Below are positions 23,008 to 31,510 of a DNA stretch of 34,171 nucleotides, piece by piece; within the stretch, counting starts at the first letter, position 1; every line of letters starts with the position of its first letter. This DNA comes from Jiangella rhizosphaerae. Lineage in GTDB: Bacteria > Actinomycetota > Actinomycetes > Jiangellales > Jiangellaceae. Position numbers and translations under genes: made by a program. The stretch is from NCBI RefSeq assembly GCF_003579925.1, contig NZ_QUAL01000180.1, positions 1-34,171 of the forward strand, given 5' to 3'. Under the pieces are notes generated by a model. That model searched no databases. It saw only the letters and a list, made by a program, of their open reading frames with translations, and had not been told where the DNA came from.

Positions 23008-23949
23008 ATGACCGTGCTCGAGCAGACGAGAGCGCCCCGATCCGACGTCCGGCCCAGGCGCAGCCCACTGGGGAGCCGCTGGACGCCGTACCTGTTCCTC
23101 GCCCCCGCGGCCGTCTTCATCGGCCTCTTCCAGGCCGTGCCGCTCGCTCAGGAGATCTACCTCAGCTTCACGCGTACCTCGCTGCTGAACCCGACGAGGA
23201 GCACCTGGGTCGGGCTGGAGAACTACGCCCACATCTTCAGCGACGACGACTTCCACCGCACCCTGGTCACCACGCTCATCTACGTCGTCGCCTGCGTCAT
23301 CGGCTCCGTCGGCGCGGGGCTGCTCGTCGCGCTCCTGCTCAACCGGAACTTCCGCGGCCGCGGCGTCGCCCGCGCGCTCGTCACCGTGCCCTGGGCCGCC
23401 CCGGGCATCGCGGTGGCCCTCATCGCGACCTGGATGCTCAACCCCCAGTACGGCATCGTGAACCGGTTCCTCGACGCCGTCGGGCTCGGCGTCCCCGGAG
23501 GCGCCATCCTGGACAGCTCGACCTATGCCCTGCCGGCGATCCTGGTGACGACGGTCTGGCAGCTGTTCCCCCTCACCTCCGTCGTGCTCCTCTCCGCGCT
23601 GCAGGCCGTCCCCAGGGACCTGACCGAGGCCGCGACGATGGACGGCGCCGGCCGGTGGTGGACGTTCCGGGCGGTCACCTGGCAGGTCATCAAGCCCACG
23701 GTCGGTCTGCTCGCCCTGCTCATGACGATCTGGTCGATCCGGAGGTTCGAGCTCATCTGGCTGATGACGAAGGGCGGCCCGGTGGGGTCCACCGAGACGC
23801 TCGTCATCGACCTCTACGCGCAGGCCTTCGACTCCAAGCAGCTCGGCACCGCGGCGGCGATCGGCATGGTCGGTGTGGTCATCTCGCTCATCGTCATCGC
23901 GGGCAGCCGTCTGGTCACCCGCGCCGCGGACAAGGAGGGCCTGCGATGA
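23008..23949 (+). CDS. CUT1 sugar ABC transporter permease, MalF type
   Basis: This 313-residue inner-membrane subunit begins with a basic cytoplasmic tail, then TPYLFLAPAAVFIGLFQAVP, the first of about six membrane helices. The EAA loop reads DLTEAATMDGAGRWWTF followed by VTWQVIKP (about residues 205-231); the usual Leu-Pro near the loop end is replaced by Gln-Val, a mild departure. ATG at 23008 follows the hairpin by 28 nt with GAAGGA as a ribosome site. It overlaps the next permease gene by ATGA. Confidence 0.92.
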   Translation: MTVLEQTRAPRSDVRPRRSPLGSRWTPYLFLAPAAVFIGLFQAVPLAQEIYLSFTRTSLLNPTRSTWVGLENYAHIFSDDDFHRTLVTTLIYVVACVIGSVGAGLLVALLLNRNFRGRGVARALVTVPWAAPGIAVALIATWMLNPQYGIVNRFLDAVGLGVPGGAILDSSTYALPAILVTTVWQLFPLTSVVLLSALQAVPRDLTEAATMDGAGRWWTFRAVTWQVIKPTVGLLALLMTIWSIRRFELIWLMTKGGPVGSTETLVIDLYAQAFDSKQLGTAAAIGMVGVVISLIVIAGSRLVTRAADKEGLR

Positions 23950-24776
23950 GCCGCCTTCGTCTCGGCCTCACGCTGCGGATCGTCGCCGTCCTCGTCGTCA
24001 TGGGCGTCGCGGTCTTCCCGCTGTACTGGATGTTCGTCACGGCGCTGTCCAGCAACAGCGACCTGTTCGCCTCGGAGGCCAGGCTTCTCCCCGACTTCAC
24101 CCAGTTCGGAGTCTTCGCCGACGCGCTGGCCGAGGGCGAGACGCTGACCTGGCTGCGCAACAGCCTCGTCATCGCCCTGGGCACCACCGCGCTGTCGATC
24201 GGCCTGGGCATCCCGCTCGGCTACGCCCTGTCGCGGTTCTCGTTCCGGGGCAAGGCCCTGACGACGGTCGCCCTGCTGCTCACGCAGATGCTGCCCGAGG
24301 CCCTGATGGTCGTCCCGCTGTTCGCGCTGTTCAACCGCTTCGACCTGCTCGACACGCTCAGCGGGTTGATCCTGGCCAACGCGGCCTTCGTGCTGCCGAT
24401 CGTCGCGCTCATCCTCAAGGGCGCGATCGACGGCATCCCGCGCGAGCTGGAGGAGGCCGGACGGGTCGACGGCGCGCGGCCGCTCACCATGCTGGTCCGC
24501 ATCAACGTGCCGCTGATCGGCCCGTCGATCGCCGCCGCCGCGGTCATCGCGTTCTTCCACGCCTGGAACGAGTACGTGTTCGCGGTGACGTTCATCTACG
24601 CGCCGGAGATGCAGCCGGCGTCGGTGGGCATCGCCAGCTTCATCGGCGAGGTGGGCACCCCCGTGCAGACGGTCATGGCGGTCGCCTTCATGTTCACGCT
24701 GCCCGCCGTCGCCTTCTACCTGTTCGCGCAGAAATACGTCGTCGCCGGCATGACCGCCGGCGCAGTCAAGGGCTGA
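23946..24776 (+). CDS. CUT1 sugar ABC transporter permease, MalG type
   Basis: This 276-residue partner permease has the MalG-type opening VFPLYWMFVTALSSNSDLF, about six hydrophobic segments, an EAA loop (ELEEAGRVDGARPLTML, then INVPLIGP, about residues 165-195) and the typical C-terminus YVVAGMTAGAVKG. The start overlaps the upstream stop by 4 nt and the dehydratase gene begins 7 nt after its own stop. As with the other importers here, no ATPase is encoded in the operon. Confidence 0.92.
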   Translation: MSRLRLGLTLRIVAVLVVMGVAVFPLYWMFVTALSSNSDLFASEARLLPDFTQFGVFADALAEGETLTWLRNSLVIALGTTALSIGLGIPLGYALSRFSFRGKALTTVALLLTQMLPEALMVVPLFALFNRFDLLDTLSGLILANAAFVLPIVALILKGAIDGIPRELEEAGRVDGARPLTMLVRINVPLIGPSIAAAAVIAFFHAWNEYVFAVTFIYAPEMQPASVGIASFIGEVGTPVQTVMAVAFMFTLPAVAFYLFAQKYVVAGMTAGAVKG

Positions 24777-24783
24777 CCACGAT

Positions 24784-25965
24784 ATGAAGATCACTTCGGT
24801 CGACACCTTCGTCGTCGACTTCTACCGCACCAACCTCGTCATCGTGCGCGTCTCGACCGACGAGGGCGTCGTCGGGCTCGGCGAGGCGACGCTCGAGGGC
24901 AAGGAGCGGGCCGTGCAGGGGGCGATCGCGGAACTCGCCGAGGCGGTGACCGGCCTCGATCCCACCCGGATCTCCGGGATCGTCTACGAGCTGACGCGCG
25001 ACTGGTACTGGCGCGGCGGCCCGGTCATCATGACGGCGCTGAGCTCCTTGGAGATGGCGTTGTGGGACATCTCCGCCCGCGACCTGGGCGTGCCGGTCTC
25101 CCGGCTGTTCGGCGGGGCCACGCGTGACCGGGTGCGCGCCTACGCGAACGGCTGGTTCTCCGGCGCCGCGACACCGGAGGACTACGCGGCCGCGGCCGAG
25201 CGCACCGTCGCCACCGGGTTCCGCGGGCTCAAGTGGGATCCGTTCGAGAACTACGACCTCGTCATCACGTCCCGGCAGCTGGATCGCGTGCTGGCGCAGC
25301 TCGACGCGGTCCGCTCGGCCGTCGGGCCCGACGTCGAGCTGTTCATCGAGGGCCACGGGCGTTTCGACGTCCACCACGCGATCAAGGTCGCCCGCGAGAT
25401 CGCGCAGTTCGACCCGATCTGGTTCGAGGAGCCGTGCCCGCCGGACAACCTCGACGCGCTGGCCGACATCCGCCGGGCCTCGCCGGTGCCGATCGCGGCC
25501 GGCGAACGCTGGTTCGGGCGGCAGGGCTTCGCTCCCGCCCTCGCCCGGCAGGCCGTCGACTTCGTCCAGCCCGACGTGACCCACGCCGGCGGCCTCGCGG
25601 AGCTGGCCTTCATCTCGACGCTCGCCGCGACCCACTACGTCGGGTTCGCGCCGCACAACCCCAGCGGGCCGTTGAGCACCGCCGCGACGCTGCAGCTCGG
25701 CGCCTGCCTGCCGAACTTCCGGTACCTGGAGATCATGGCCACCGACGTCCCGTGGCGTCCGGAGATCACCAACGAACGCCTGACACTGACCGAGCAGGGC
25801 GACGTCCTGATCCCCACCCGTGCCGGACTCGGCATCGAGCTCGACCTGGAGGCCATCGCGCGCCATCCGTTCACGCCGCACCCGATGCGGCTGTTCGACG
25901 ACGCCGTCTACGACATCCGTCCCCACGACGAGCGATCCTTCTTCAACCTGGGAGCCGACGAATGA
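24784..25965 (+). CDS. Sugar-acid dehydratase, enolase superfamily (galactonate-dehydratase-like)
   Basis: This 393-residue enzyme should dehydrate an aldonic acid to a 2-keto-3-deoxy acid using Mg2+. It has the mandelate racemase/muconate lactonising enzyme capping domain (1-120) and barrel. Glu189, Glu215 (FEEP) and Glu241 (AGER) are spaced 26 and 26 residues apart like the metal ligands of E. coli DgoD (183, 209, 235 as I recall them). His191, Asp264 and His291 sit at the same +6 offset as its His185, Asp258 and His285, so the galactonate-dehydratase machinery is intact, with Glu replacing Asp as first ligand. The next two genes argue for a pentonate substrate, as in the Sulfolobus D-arabinonate and haloarchaeal xylonate pathways. 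It overlaps the FAH gene by 4 nt. Confidence 0.87.
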   Translation: MKITSVDTFVVDFYRTNLVIVRVSTDEGVVGLGEATLEGKERAVQGAIAELAEAVTGLDPTRISGIVYELTRDWYWRGGPVIMTALSSLEMALWDISARDLGVPVSRLFGGATRDRVRAYANGWFSGAATPEDYAAAAERTVATGFRGLKWDPFENYDLVITSRQLDRVLAQLDAVRSAVGPDVELFIEGHGRFDVHHAIKVAREIAQFDPIWFEEPCPPDNLDALADIRRASPVPIAAGERWFGRQGFAPALARQAVDFVQPDVTHAGGLAELAFISTLAATHYVGFAPHNPSGPLSTAATLQLGACLPNFRYLEIMATDVPWRPEITNERLTLTEQGDVLIPTRAGLGIELDLEAIARHPFTPHPMRLFDDAVYDIRPHDERSFFNLGADE

Positions 25966-27164
25966 CCGTGCCCGCGCCCGAGGCGGCCGACTCCTGGTTC
26001 GGGACGGCCGCCGACGCGCTGCCTGCCGATGCGGCCGACAGCGTGCTGATCGGCCGCGTCTGGGACCCGGCCGCGGGCGGGCCGTCACCCGTCGTCGTCC
26101 GCGACGGCCGGCTGCTCGACCTCAGCGACCGCTTCCCGACCGTCAGCGACATCTGCGAGCTGCCCGACCCGGCCGCCGTCGTCGCCGGTCTCGACGGCAG
26201 GCCGGTGGCGGACCTCGCGGAGGTGCTGGCCAACACGGGAGCGGCGGCCCGCGACCTCACCCGTCCGTGGCTACTGGCGCCCGTGGACCTGCAGGCGTTG
26301 AAGGCCGCGGGGGTGACGTTCGCCGTGTCGATGATCGAACGCGTCATCGAGGAACGGGCCCGCGGCGACCTCACGCTCGCCGCGGAAATCCGCCGCCGGA
26401 TGCTCGCCGACGTCGGCGACGACTTCCACGACCTGACCCCCGGCTCCGAGGAGGCCTCGCGTCTGAAGGATCTCCTGATGGCCGAAGGCGCGTGGAGCCA
26501 GTACCTCGAGGTCGGGATCGGACCGGACGCCGAGATCTTCACGAAGGGCCAGGTCCTCTCGGCGGTGGGGACCGCCGTTCCGGTCGGCGTGCTCGCGGCG
26601 TCGACGTGGAACAACCCCGAGCCCGAGGTGGCGCTCATCGTCCAGTCCAGCGGCCGGATCGTCGGCGCGACGCTCGGCAACGACGTGAACCTGCGCGACG
26701 TCGAAGGCCGCTCCGCGCTCCTGCTGCCGAAGGCGAAGGACAACAACGCCTCCTGTGCGCTGGGGCCGTTCATCCGCCTCTTCGACCAGCGTTTCGGCCT
26801 GGAGCAGGTGCGCGAGCTGGAGGTCGGTCTCGACATCGACGGTGCGGACGGGTTCCGCCTCGACGCGGTGTCGGAGATGTCGCGGATCTCCCGTGACCCC
26901 GACGCCCTGGTGCGCCAGCTGATCGGCCGCCACCACCACTATCCCGACGGCGCCGTCCTCATGCTCGGCACCATGTTCGCGCCCATCCAGGACCGCGACC
27001 GGCCCGGCGAGGGGTTCACCCACAAGGTCGGCGACATCGTCAGGATCGGTTCGCCGGCCCTCGGCACGCTGGTCAACCGGGTGCAGCACGCCGAGGACTG
27101 CGAGCCGTGGGACTTCGGCGTCCGCGCGCTCATGGGCAATCTCGCCACGAGAGGACTGCTGTGA
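25962..27164 (+). CDS. FAH-family dehydratase, probable 2-keto-3-deoxypentonate dehydratase
   Basis: This 400-residue protein belongs to the fumarylacetoacetate hydrolase family. About 130 N-terminal residues precede the catalytic domain, making it longer than the 280-300 residue hydrolases. The metal site is seen as Glu220 and Glu222 (NNPEPEVAL), with the acidic residue in LGNDVNLRD; AKDNNASCALGPF is also characteristic. In pathways with a sugar-acid dehydratase and a semialdehyde dehydrogenase, such proteins turn 2-keto-3-deoxypentonate into 2-oxoglutarate semialdehyde. The start ATG overlaps the previous stop and its own stop overlaps the next gene by GTGA. Specific substrate is inferred from context. 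Confidence 0.83.
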   Translation: MTVPAPEAADSWFGTAADALPADAADSVLIGRVWDPAAGGPSPVVVRDGRLLDLSDRFPTVSDICELPDPAAVVAGLDGRPVADLAEVLANTGAAARDLTRPWLLAPVDLQALKAAGVTFAVSMIERVIEERARGDLTLAAEIRRRMLADVGDDFHDLTPGSEEASRLKDLLMAEGAWSQYLEVGIGPDAEIFTKGQVLSAVGTAVPVGVLAASTWNNPEPEVALIVQSSGRIVGATLGNDVNLRDVEGRSALLLPKAKDNNASCALGPFIRLFDQRFGLEQVRELEVGLDIDGADGFRLDAVSEMSRISRDPDALVRQLIGRHHHYPDGAVLMLGTMFAPIQDRDRPGEGFTHKVGDIVRIGSPALGTLVNRVQHAEDCEPWDFGVRALMGNLATRGLL

Positions 27165-28675
27165 CCGCCGTCAGCACCGTCGACCCCGCGGACGGCCGGC
27201 GCCGCGACACCGGTCTGCACGAGACGACGGAGCGCGAGCTGGCCGCGGTCGCGGCCGCGGCCGCCGCGTCGTCGGACTGGCTCACCGGCATCGGACGGTC
27301 CGGCCGGGCCGGCCTCATGGACGCCGTCGCGGCGGCGCTGGAGTCGCGTCGCGACGACCTCGTGGCGACCGCCGTGTCCGAGACCGGTCTCGGACACGAC
27401 CGGCTCGACTCCGAGCTCACCCGGGCCGCGCACCAGTTCCGGATGTTCGCCGACGTCCTCCGCGACGGCGGCTACCTCGAGGCGACCATCGACCACGCCG
27501 CCGAGACCCCGCTCGGCCCGGCTCCCGACGTGCGCCGGATGCTCGTGGCGCTGGGCCCCGTCGCGGTCTTCGGTGCCAGCAACTTCCCGTTCGCCTTCTC
27601 CGTCGCCGGCGGCGACACGGCCGCGGCGCTGGCCGCCGGCTGCCCCGTCGTCGTGAAGGCCCACCCCTCGCACCCGCTGACCTCGCAGCTGTCCGCCGAG
27701 GCGATCACCGCGGCGGTGCGCGCCTGCGGCGGACCCGACGGCGTGCTGGGCATCGTGTATGGCCAGGAGGCCGGGCTGGCGCTGGTGCGTCACCCGGCCG
27801 TCCGCGCCGCCGCGCTGACCGGCTCGCTGGGAGCGGCCCGGGCGATCCAGGCCGCCATCGACGAGCGCGCCGACCCGATCCCCTTCTACGGCGAGCTGAG
27901 CAGCGTGAATCCCATCGTGATCCTGCCGGGGGCCGCCGCCGAGCGGGGCGACGAGATCGCGTCCGGGCTCTTCTCCTCCTTCACCGGCTCGGCCGGCCAG
28001 CTGTGCACCAAGCCCGGGCTGGCCTTCGTCCCCTCCGGTTCCGCCGGTGACCACCTGGTCGACGAGCTGCGTGGCCGGGTCGCCGCCGCCGGTGGCGCCG
28101 TGCTGCTGAACGAGCGGATCCGCGACGCGTTCGTCGCGCGGGAGGCCGCGCTGGTGCGGGCCGGCACCCGGCTCCTGGCGCGGCCCGGCGTCCCGCCTCA
28201 GGCGGGGTTCCGCGTGGCGCCGGCCTTGCTCGAGATCGGCATCGCGCAGCTGTCGGAGCAGATCGCGGAGGAGTGCTTCGGCCCGCTCCTGATCGTCGTC
28301 CGCTACGACGACACCGCCGAGCTCGATGCGGCGCTCGCCGTCGTTCCCCCGTCGCTCACCGGCTCGCTCCACGCCGTCGAGCGTGACGACCCAAGCACCG
28401 TCCGCCGCCTCGTGGACCTCTTCGCCGCCCGCTCCGGGCGCATCGTCTTCGACGGCTATCCCACCGGCGTGCGCGTCTCGTGGGCTCAGCACCACGGCGG
28501 GCCGTGGCCGGCGACGAACACCGTCCACACGTCGGTGGGCGCCACCTCGATCCGGCGCTTCCTGCGCCCGCTGGCCTGGCAGAACGCGGCGGACTGGATT
28601 CTGCCCGAGGAACTCAGGGACGGATTCACCGGGATACCCCGGCGGGTCGACGGACAGTGGAAAGCGGCGCGCTGA
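27161..28675 (+). CDS. Aldehyde dehydrogenase, 2-oxoglutarate-semialdehyde type
   Basis: This 504-residue NAD(P)-dependent enzyme probably oxidises 2-oxoglutarate semialdehyde (2,5-dioxopentanoate) to 2-oxoglutarate, the last step of a Weimberg-type route. The catalytic Cys282 lies in GQLCTKPG and the general base Glu245 in FYGELSSVNP. The cofactor region FGASNFPFAFSVAGGDTAAA with PVVVKAHPSHP is typical of the KGSADH-like subgroup rather than classical ALDHs. GTG at 27161 overlaps the FAH stop as GTGA, with GAGGA upstream. It is the last gene before a large inverted repeat. Confidence 0.87.
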   Translation: MTAVSTVDPADGRRRDTGLHETTERELAAVAAAAAASSDWLTGIGRSGRAGLMDAVAAALESRRDDLVATAVSETGLGHDRLDSELTRAAHQFRMFADVLRDGGYLEATIDHAAETPLGPAPDVRRMLVALGPVAVFGASNFPFAFSVAGGDTAAALAAGCPVVVKAHPSHPLTSQLSAEAITAAVRACGGPDGVLGIVYGQEAGLALVRHPAVRAAALTGSLGAARAIQAAIDERADPIPFYGELSSVNPIVILPGAAAERGDEIASGLFSSFTGSAGQLCTKPGLAFVPSGSAGDHLVDELRGRVAAAGGAVLLNERIRDAFVAREAALVRAGTRLLARPGVPPQAGFRVAPALLEIGIAQLSEQIAEECFGPLLIVVRYDDTAELDAALAVVPPSLTGSLHAVERDDPSTVRRLVDLFAARSGRIVFDGYPTGVRVSWAQHHGGPWPATNTVHTSVGATSIRRFLRPLAWQNAADWILPEELRDGFTGIPRRVDGQWKAAR

Positions 28676-28725
28676 CTCACGCTGCAGAACCACCGCGAAT
28701 GGGCCGTTGGCGGCGGGGTCGTCGT

Positions 28726-28825
28726 CACTCGCGTGGGGTGCACCTCACCCGCCTGAGGACCGTTTGGAGGCCGGATCGCTGCCGCATCCGGTCCCAGCGC
28801 GGGTGAGGTGCACCTCCGGCGAGTG
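28726..28825. repeat. 100-bp imperfect inverted repeat between convergent genes
   Basis: Arms 28726-28752 and 28799-28825 match at 24 of 27 positions, including a perfect 15-bp inner block GTGCACCTCACCCGC. The right arm carries the palindrome GAGGTGCACCTC and the left a one-mismatch copy. The 46-nt loop holds another stem, CCGGAT (28771-28776) with ATCCGG (28786-28791). It lies in the 308-bp gap between the dehydrogenase and lacI stops, where no other gene was seen. A bidirectional terminator is the simplest reading; a small mobile-element relic is possible. Confidence 0.7.
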
Positions 28826-28983
28826 GATCACCGCCCGGGCGCCACACCGAGCCGGCCGAGCCGAGTCCGCCCACAGATGTGTCAGAAGAGCCCGATCTCC
28901 GGCCGGGTGGACGAGTTCGGCGCAGTGTGCCGGTCGCGGCGTTGGCGGGGTCTTCGCGATAGCACCGCTCGGGGGCACCGAGC

Positions 28984-30000
28984 TCAGCGGGTCGACTCCC
29001 GCAGCGCCAGCTGGGCGGTGACGATGGTCGTCACCGGGTCCGGTGCCCGCTTCGCGCCGTCGCCGGCCGCGGCCACCCGCTGCTCCAGCAGCTCCAGCAC
29101 ACGGTCGGCCATCGCCTGGTTACCCGGTTCGACCGACGACAGCCGGGGCACCAGGAACTCCGTCTCCTTGCCGTTGTCGAAGCCGATCACCTGGACGTCG
29201 CGCGGCACGTCGAGCCGGAGGTCGGCCAGGGCCCTCAGCGCACCCATCGCGGCGGCGTCGGTGAGCGCGAAGACGCCGTCGAACGCGACGCCGGACTCGT
29301 GCAGCCGCTTCACGGCCCGGAACCCGGCCGTCGGGTCGAACGACTCGCTCTCGACGACGAGCTCCTCGTCGAGGTCGATGCCGAGCTCGACGTGAGCCTG
29401 CCGATAGCCGCGAGTCCGCAGCGACGGCATGTCGTCGACGTGGTCGTCGTGCCGGCCGCCGATGATCGCGACGCGTCGTGACCCGGTCGTGAGCAGGTGC
29501 CGCGTCGCCTGCCGGGCACCGCCGACGTTGTCCATCATCACGTGGTCGAAGGTCTTCGGGACCGGGCGTTCGCCGATGAACACGACCGGCGTCTCGAACC
29601 GCAGCTGGTCGAGGTCGGCGGCGTCGACGCGCAGGGGACTGACGACGACGCCGTCGTACATGCGCAGCCGGCCGAACGAGATCGCCTCGAGCTCGCGCTC
29701 GGCGTCGCCGCCCGTGCGCTCGACGACCAGATGCAGACCGCGCTTCTCCACGCCGTTGGCGAGCCGGCTGGCCAGTTGCGCGTAGTACGGCCGGTCGATG
29801 TCGGGGACGATCAGCCCGACCGCGCCGGTGCGGCCGGCCCGCAGGTGGCGCGCGGCGAGGTTCACCTGGTAGCCCAGCTTCGAGATGGTGGCCAGCACCC
29901 GCAGGCGGGTCTCGGCGCTCACCCCCGGCCGGCCGTTGATGACGTTCGACACCGTCATCGCCGACACACCGGCCTCACGGGCCACATCGATCATCCGCAC
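28984..30000 (-). CDS. LacI-family transcriptional regulator (downstream of secreted esterase)
   Basis: This 338-residue regulator has the LacI helix-turn-helix near its N-terminus (MIDVAREAGVSAMTVSNVIN), the hinge NLAARHLRAGRTGAVGLIVP and a sugar-binding-type effector domain with VQVIGFDNG near the C-terminus. The start is uncertain: GTG codons at 30003 and 30000 and ATG at 29994 are in frame and none has a strong ribosome site; 30000 is chosen because GATGGG lies about 6 nt upstream. It follows the secreted esterase gene on the same strand by about 60 nt and may be co-transcribed with it. No operator was found that could be assigned to it, so its target may lie outside the window. Confidence 0.88.
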   Translation of the reverse strand: MRMIDVAREAGVSAMTVSNVINGRPGVSAETRLRVLATISKLGYQVNLAARHLRAGRTGAVGLIVPDIDRPYYAQLASRLANGVEKRGLHLVVERTGGDAERELEAISFGRLRMYDGVVVSPLRVDAADLDQLRFETPVVFIGERPVPKTFDHVMMDNVGGARQATRHLLTTGSRRVAIIGGRHDDHVDDMPSLRTRGYRQAHVELGIDLDEELVVESESFDPTAGFRAVKRLHESGVAFDGVFALTDAAAMGALRALADLRLDVPRDVQVIGFDNGKETEFLVPRLSSVEPGNQAMADRVLELLEQRVAAAGDGAKRAPDPVTTIVTAQLALRESTR

Positions 30001-30061
30001 CACGCACCCATCATCGCGCGACACCGGCTCCAGCACGAGGACAGGGTCGCTCGTGCGGCCG

Positions 30062-31357
30062 TCATCCCTCCTGAGCCAGCAGCCACCGCAGGATCGACGC
30101 GTCCTCGTACGTCGGGCCGTAGGCGGCGTGGTAGTCCGGCTCGGAGAACGCCTCGTTCCCGTACTCGGTGTAGCGGATCAGCTCCGCCGCCTCGGTGGGG
30201 TCGACGCCGGCGGCCACGTACGCGTCGCGCAGCAGAACCGCCGACTCGCGGGCGAACGCCACCGGCAGCAGGTGGTCGTTGGTGCCGTGGGTGATCCAGA
30301 TCGGCGTGGGCTCGGCCGCGATCTGGGCGGCCTGCGCCGCGCTGACCCGGAACCCGCCGGTGAGCAGGACGGCGGTGAACAGTCCGGGCTCGGTGGCCAG
30401 CGTCTGCCACGCGAGCGTGGAGCCGTAGGACACCGTCGAGGCGTAGACGCGGTCGGCGGCGACGCTGAAGCGGGCCATGAAGCTCTTCACCAGGGCGACC
30501 ATGAGCGCCGACTCCGCGGCGGCGCCGACCCGCTGGTTCTGCGGGGCGAGGACGATGACGTCCTCGTCGGTGCCGGTCCACTCCGGCTGCAGCCACGCGG
30601 TCGCCGGAATGTCGGCGACCACCTGGACGCCGGCGTTGGCGCCGTTGAAGCCCATGCCGTGGCCCGGCAGGATCACGACCAGCGGGTACTCGCGGCTCGG
30701 GTCGTAGTCCTCGGGCAGGTGGTAGGCGTACGGGAGCACCGTCCCGCCCTGGACGAACGACTCGTGGGCGAAGTCATCGGCCAGCAGATCGACCGACTCG
30801 CCGCTGAGCGGGTGGGCCGCCGGCGACCCGTCGGACAGCACCCGGCCGCGGCCCACGCCGTTGCCCGGCCGGGCGTACACGTCCTCGTTCTGGACGACCA
30901 GGGTCGGCTGGGCCGGGTTCACCTTCACGTAGCGGCCCTCGGCGATGACGGTGTTGCCGCCGGGGTCGTCGGCGGCGAGTTCGACGATGACGTAGCGGCC
31001 CGGCGTCGACCGTCCGTACGGGTTCAGCGCGATCGAGTCGTTCGTGTAGACCCGGGTGACCGTGCGGTCGGCGCGGCGGGCGAGGTCCTCGATCGGGTTG
31101 TAGCGGAAGTTGTAGATGCTGTCGGAGACGGTGAACGTGTCCAGGTCCAGCTCCCACGGGTTGACCGGCGCCGAGTACTCGACGGCGACCGCCGCGACCT
31201 TCTGGCCGTACGTGTAGACCTGGGTGATGGGCGTGACGCTCTGGATGCCCGGCGGGCCGGGACGGGCCGGTGGCGCAGCGGCCCGGGCGGGCGCGGCGAG
31301 GGCGCCGGCGAGTGCGGCGACGACCAGGGCGGTGCCGGCGAGGCGGCGGACGATCAT
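30062..31357 (-). CDS. Secreted esterase with N-terminal Ig-like domain (EstA-like)
   Basis: This 431-residue protein has a signal peptide (residues 1-27, ending ARAA), an Ig-like N-terminal domain (about 35-150) of the kind found in EstA-type esterases, and an alpha/beta-hydrolase domain. The nucleophile is probably Ser310 in STVSYGS, a variant of GxSxG lacking the first Gly; the acid is likely Asp in HGTNDHLLP and the base His in EPDYHAAYG. LVVILPGHGMGFNG carries the oxyanion-hole region. GGAGG lies 5 nt before the ATG. A 16-bp operator shared with the adjacent importer promoter sits 81 bp upstream, so it is probably induced together with that importer. The ester substrate is unknown. Confidence 0.82.
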   Translation of the reverse strand: MIVRRLAGTALVVAALAGALAAPARAAAPPARPGPPGIQSVTPITQVYTYGQKVAAVAVEYSAPVNPWELDLDTFTVSDSIYNFRYNPIEDLARRADRTVTRVYTNDSIALNPYGRSTPGRYVIVELAADDPGGNTVIAEGRYVKVNPAQPTLVVQNEDVYARPGNGVGRGRVLSDGSPAAHPLSGESVDLLADDFAHESFVQGGTVLPYAYHLPEDYDPSREYPLVVILPGHGMGFNGANAGVQVVADIPATAWLQPEWTGTDEDVIVLAPQNQRVGAAAESALMVALVKSFMARFSVAADRVYASTVSYGSTLAWQTLATEPGLFTAVLLTGGFRVSAAQAAQIAAEPTPIWITHGTNDHLLPVAFARESAVLLRDAYVAAGVDPTEAAELIRYTEYGNEAFSEPDYHAAYGPTYEDASILRWLLAQEG

Positions 31358-31437
31358 GGGGACCTCCGTCCAATCGGGCGACGTTGCGCGTGGTGCGAGG
31401 TACCGGGCACGAGTGCCGATTCGGGTGTCAGCGGGGT

Positions 31438-31486
31438 GCTAAATCGGATTAGCGCGTAGCATGACGTGCCGTCCGCCCGACGTCAA
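31438..31486 (-). promoter_or_regulatory. Promoter and LacI operator of the secreted esterase gene
   Basis: GCTAAATCGGATTAGC (31438-31453) is the exact reverse complement of the site at 32641-32656. On the minus strand TTGACG (31481-31486) is a -35, and CATGCT (31458-31463) 17 nt later a weak -10. The operator would then cover the transcription start, as expected for repression. Confidence 0.75.
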
Positions 31487-31510
31487 GTGGCGACGCCGGC
31501 CGGCGGCGCG

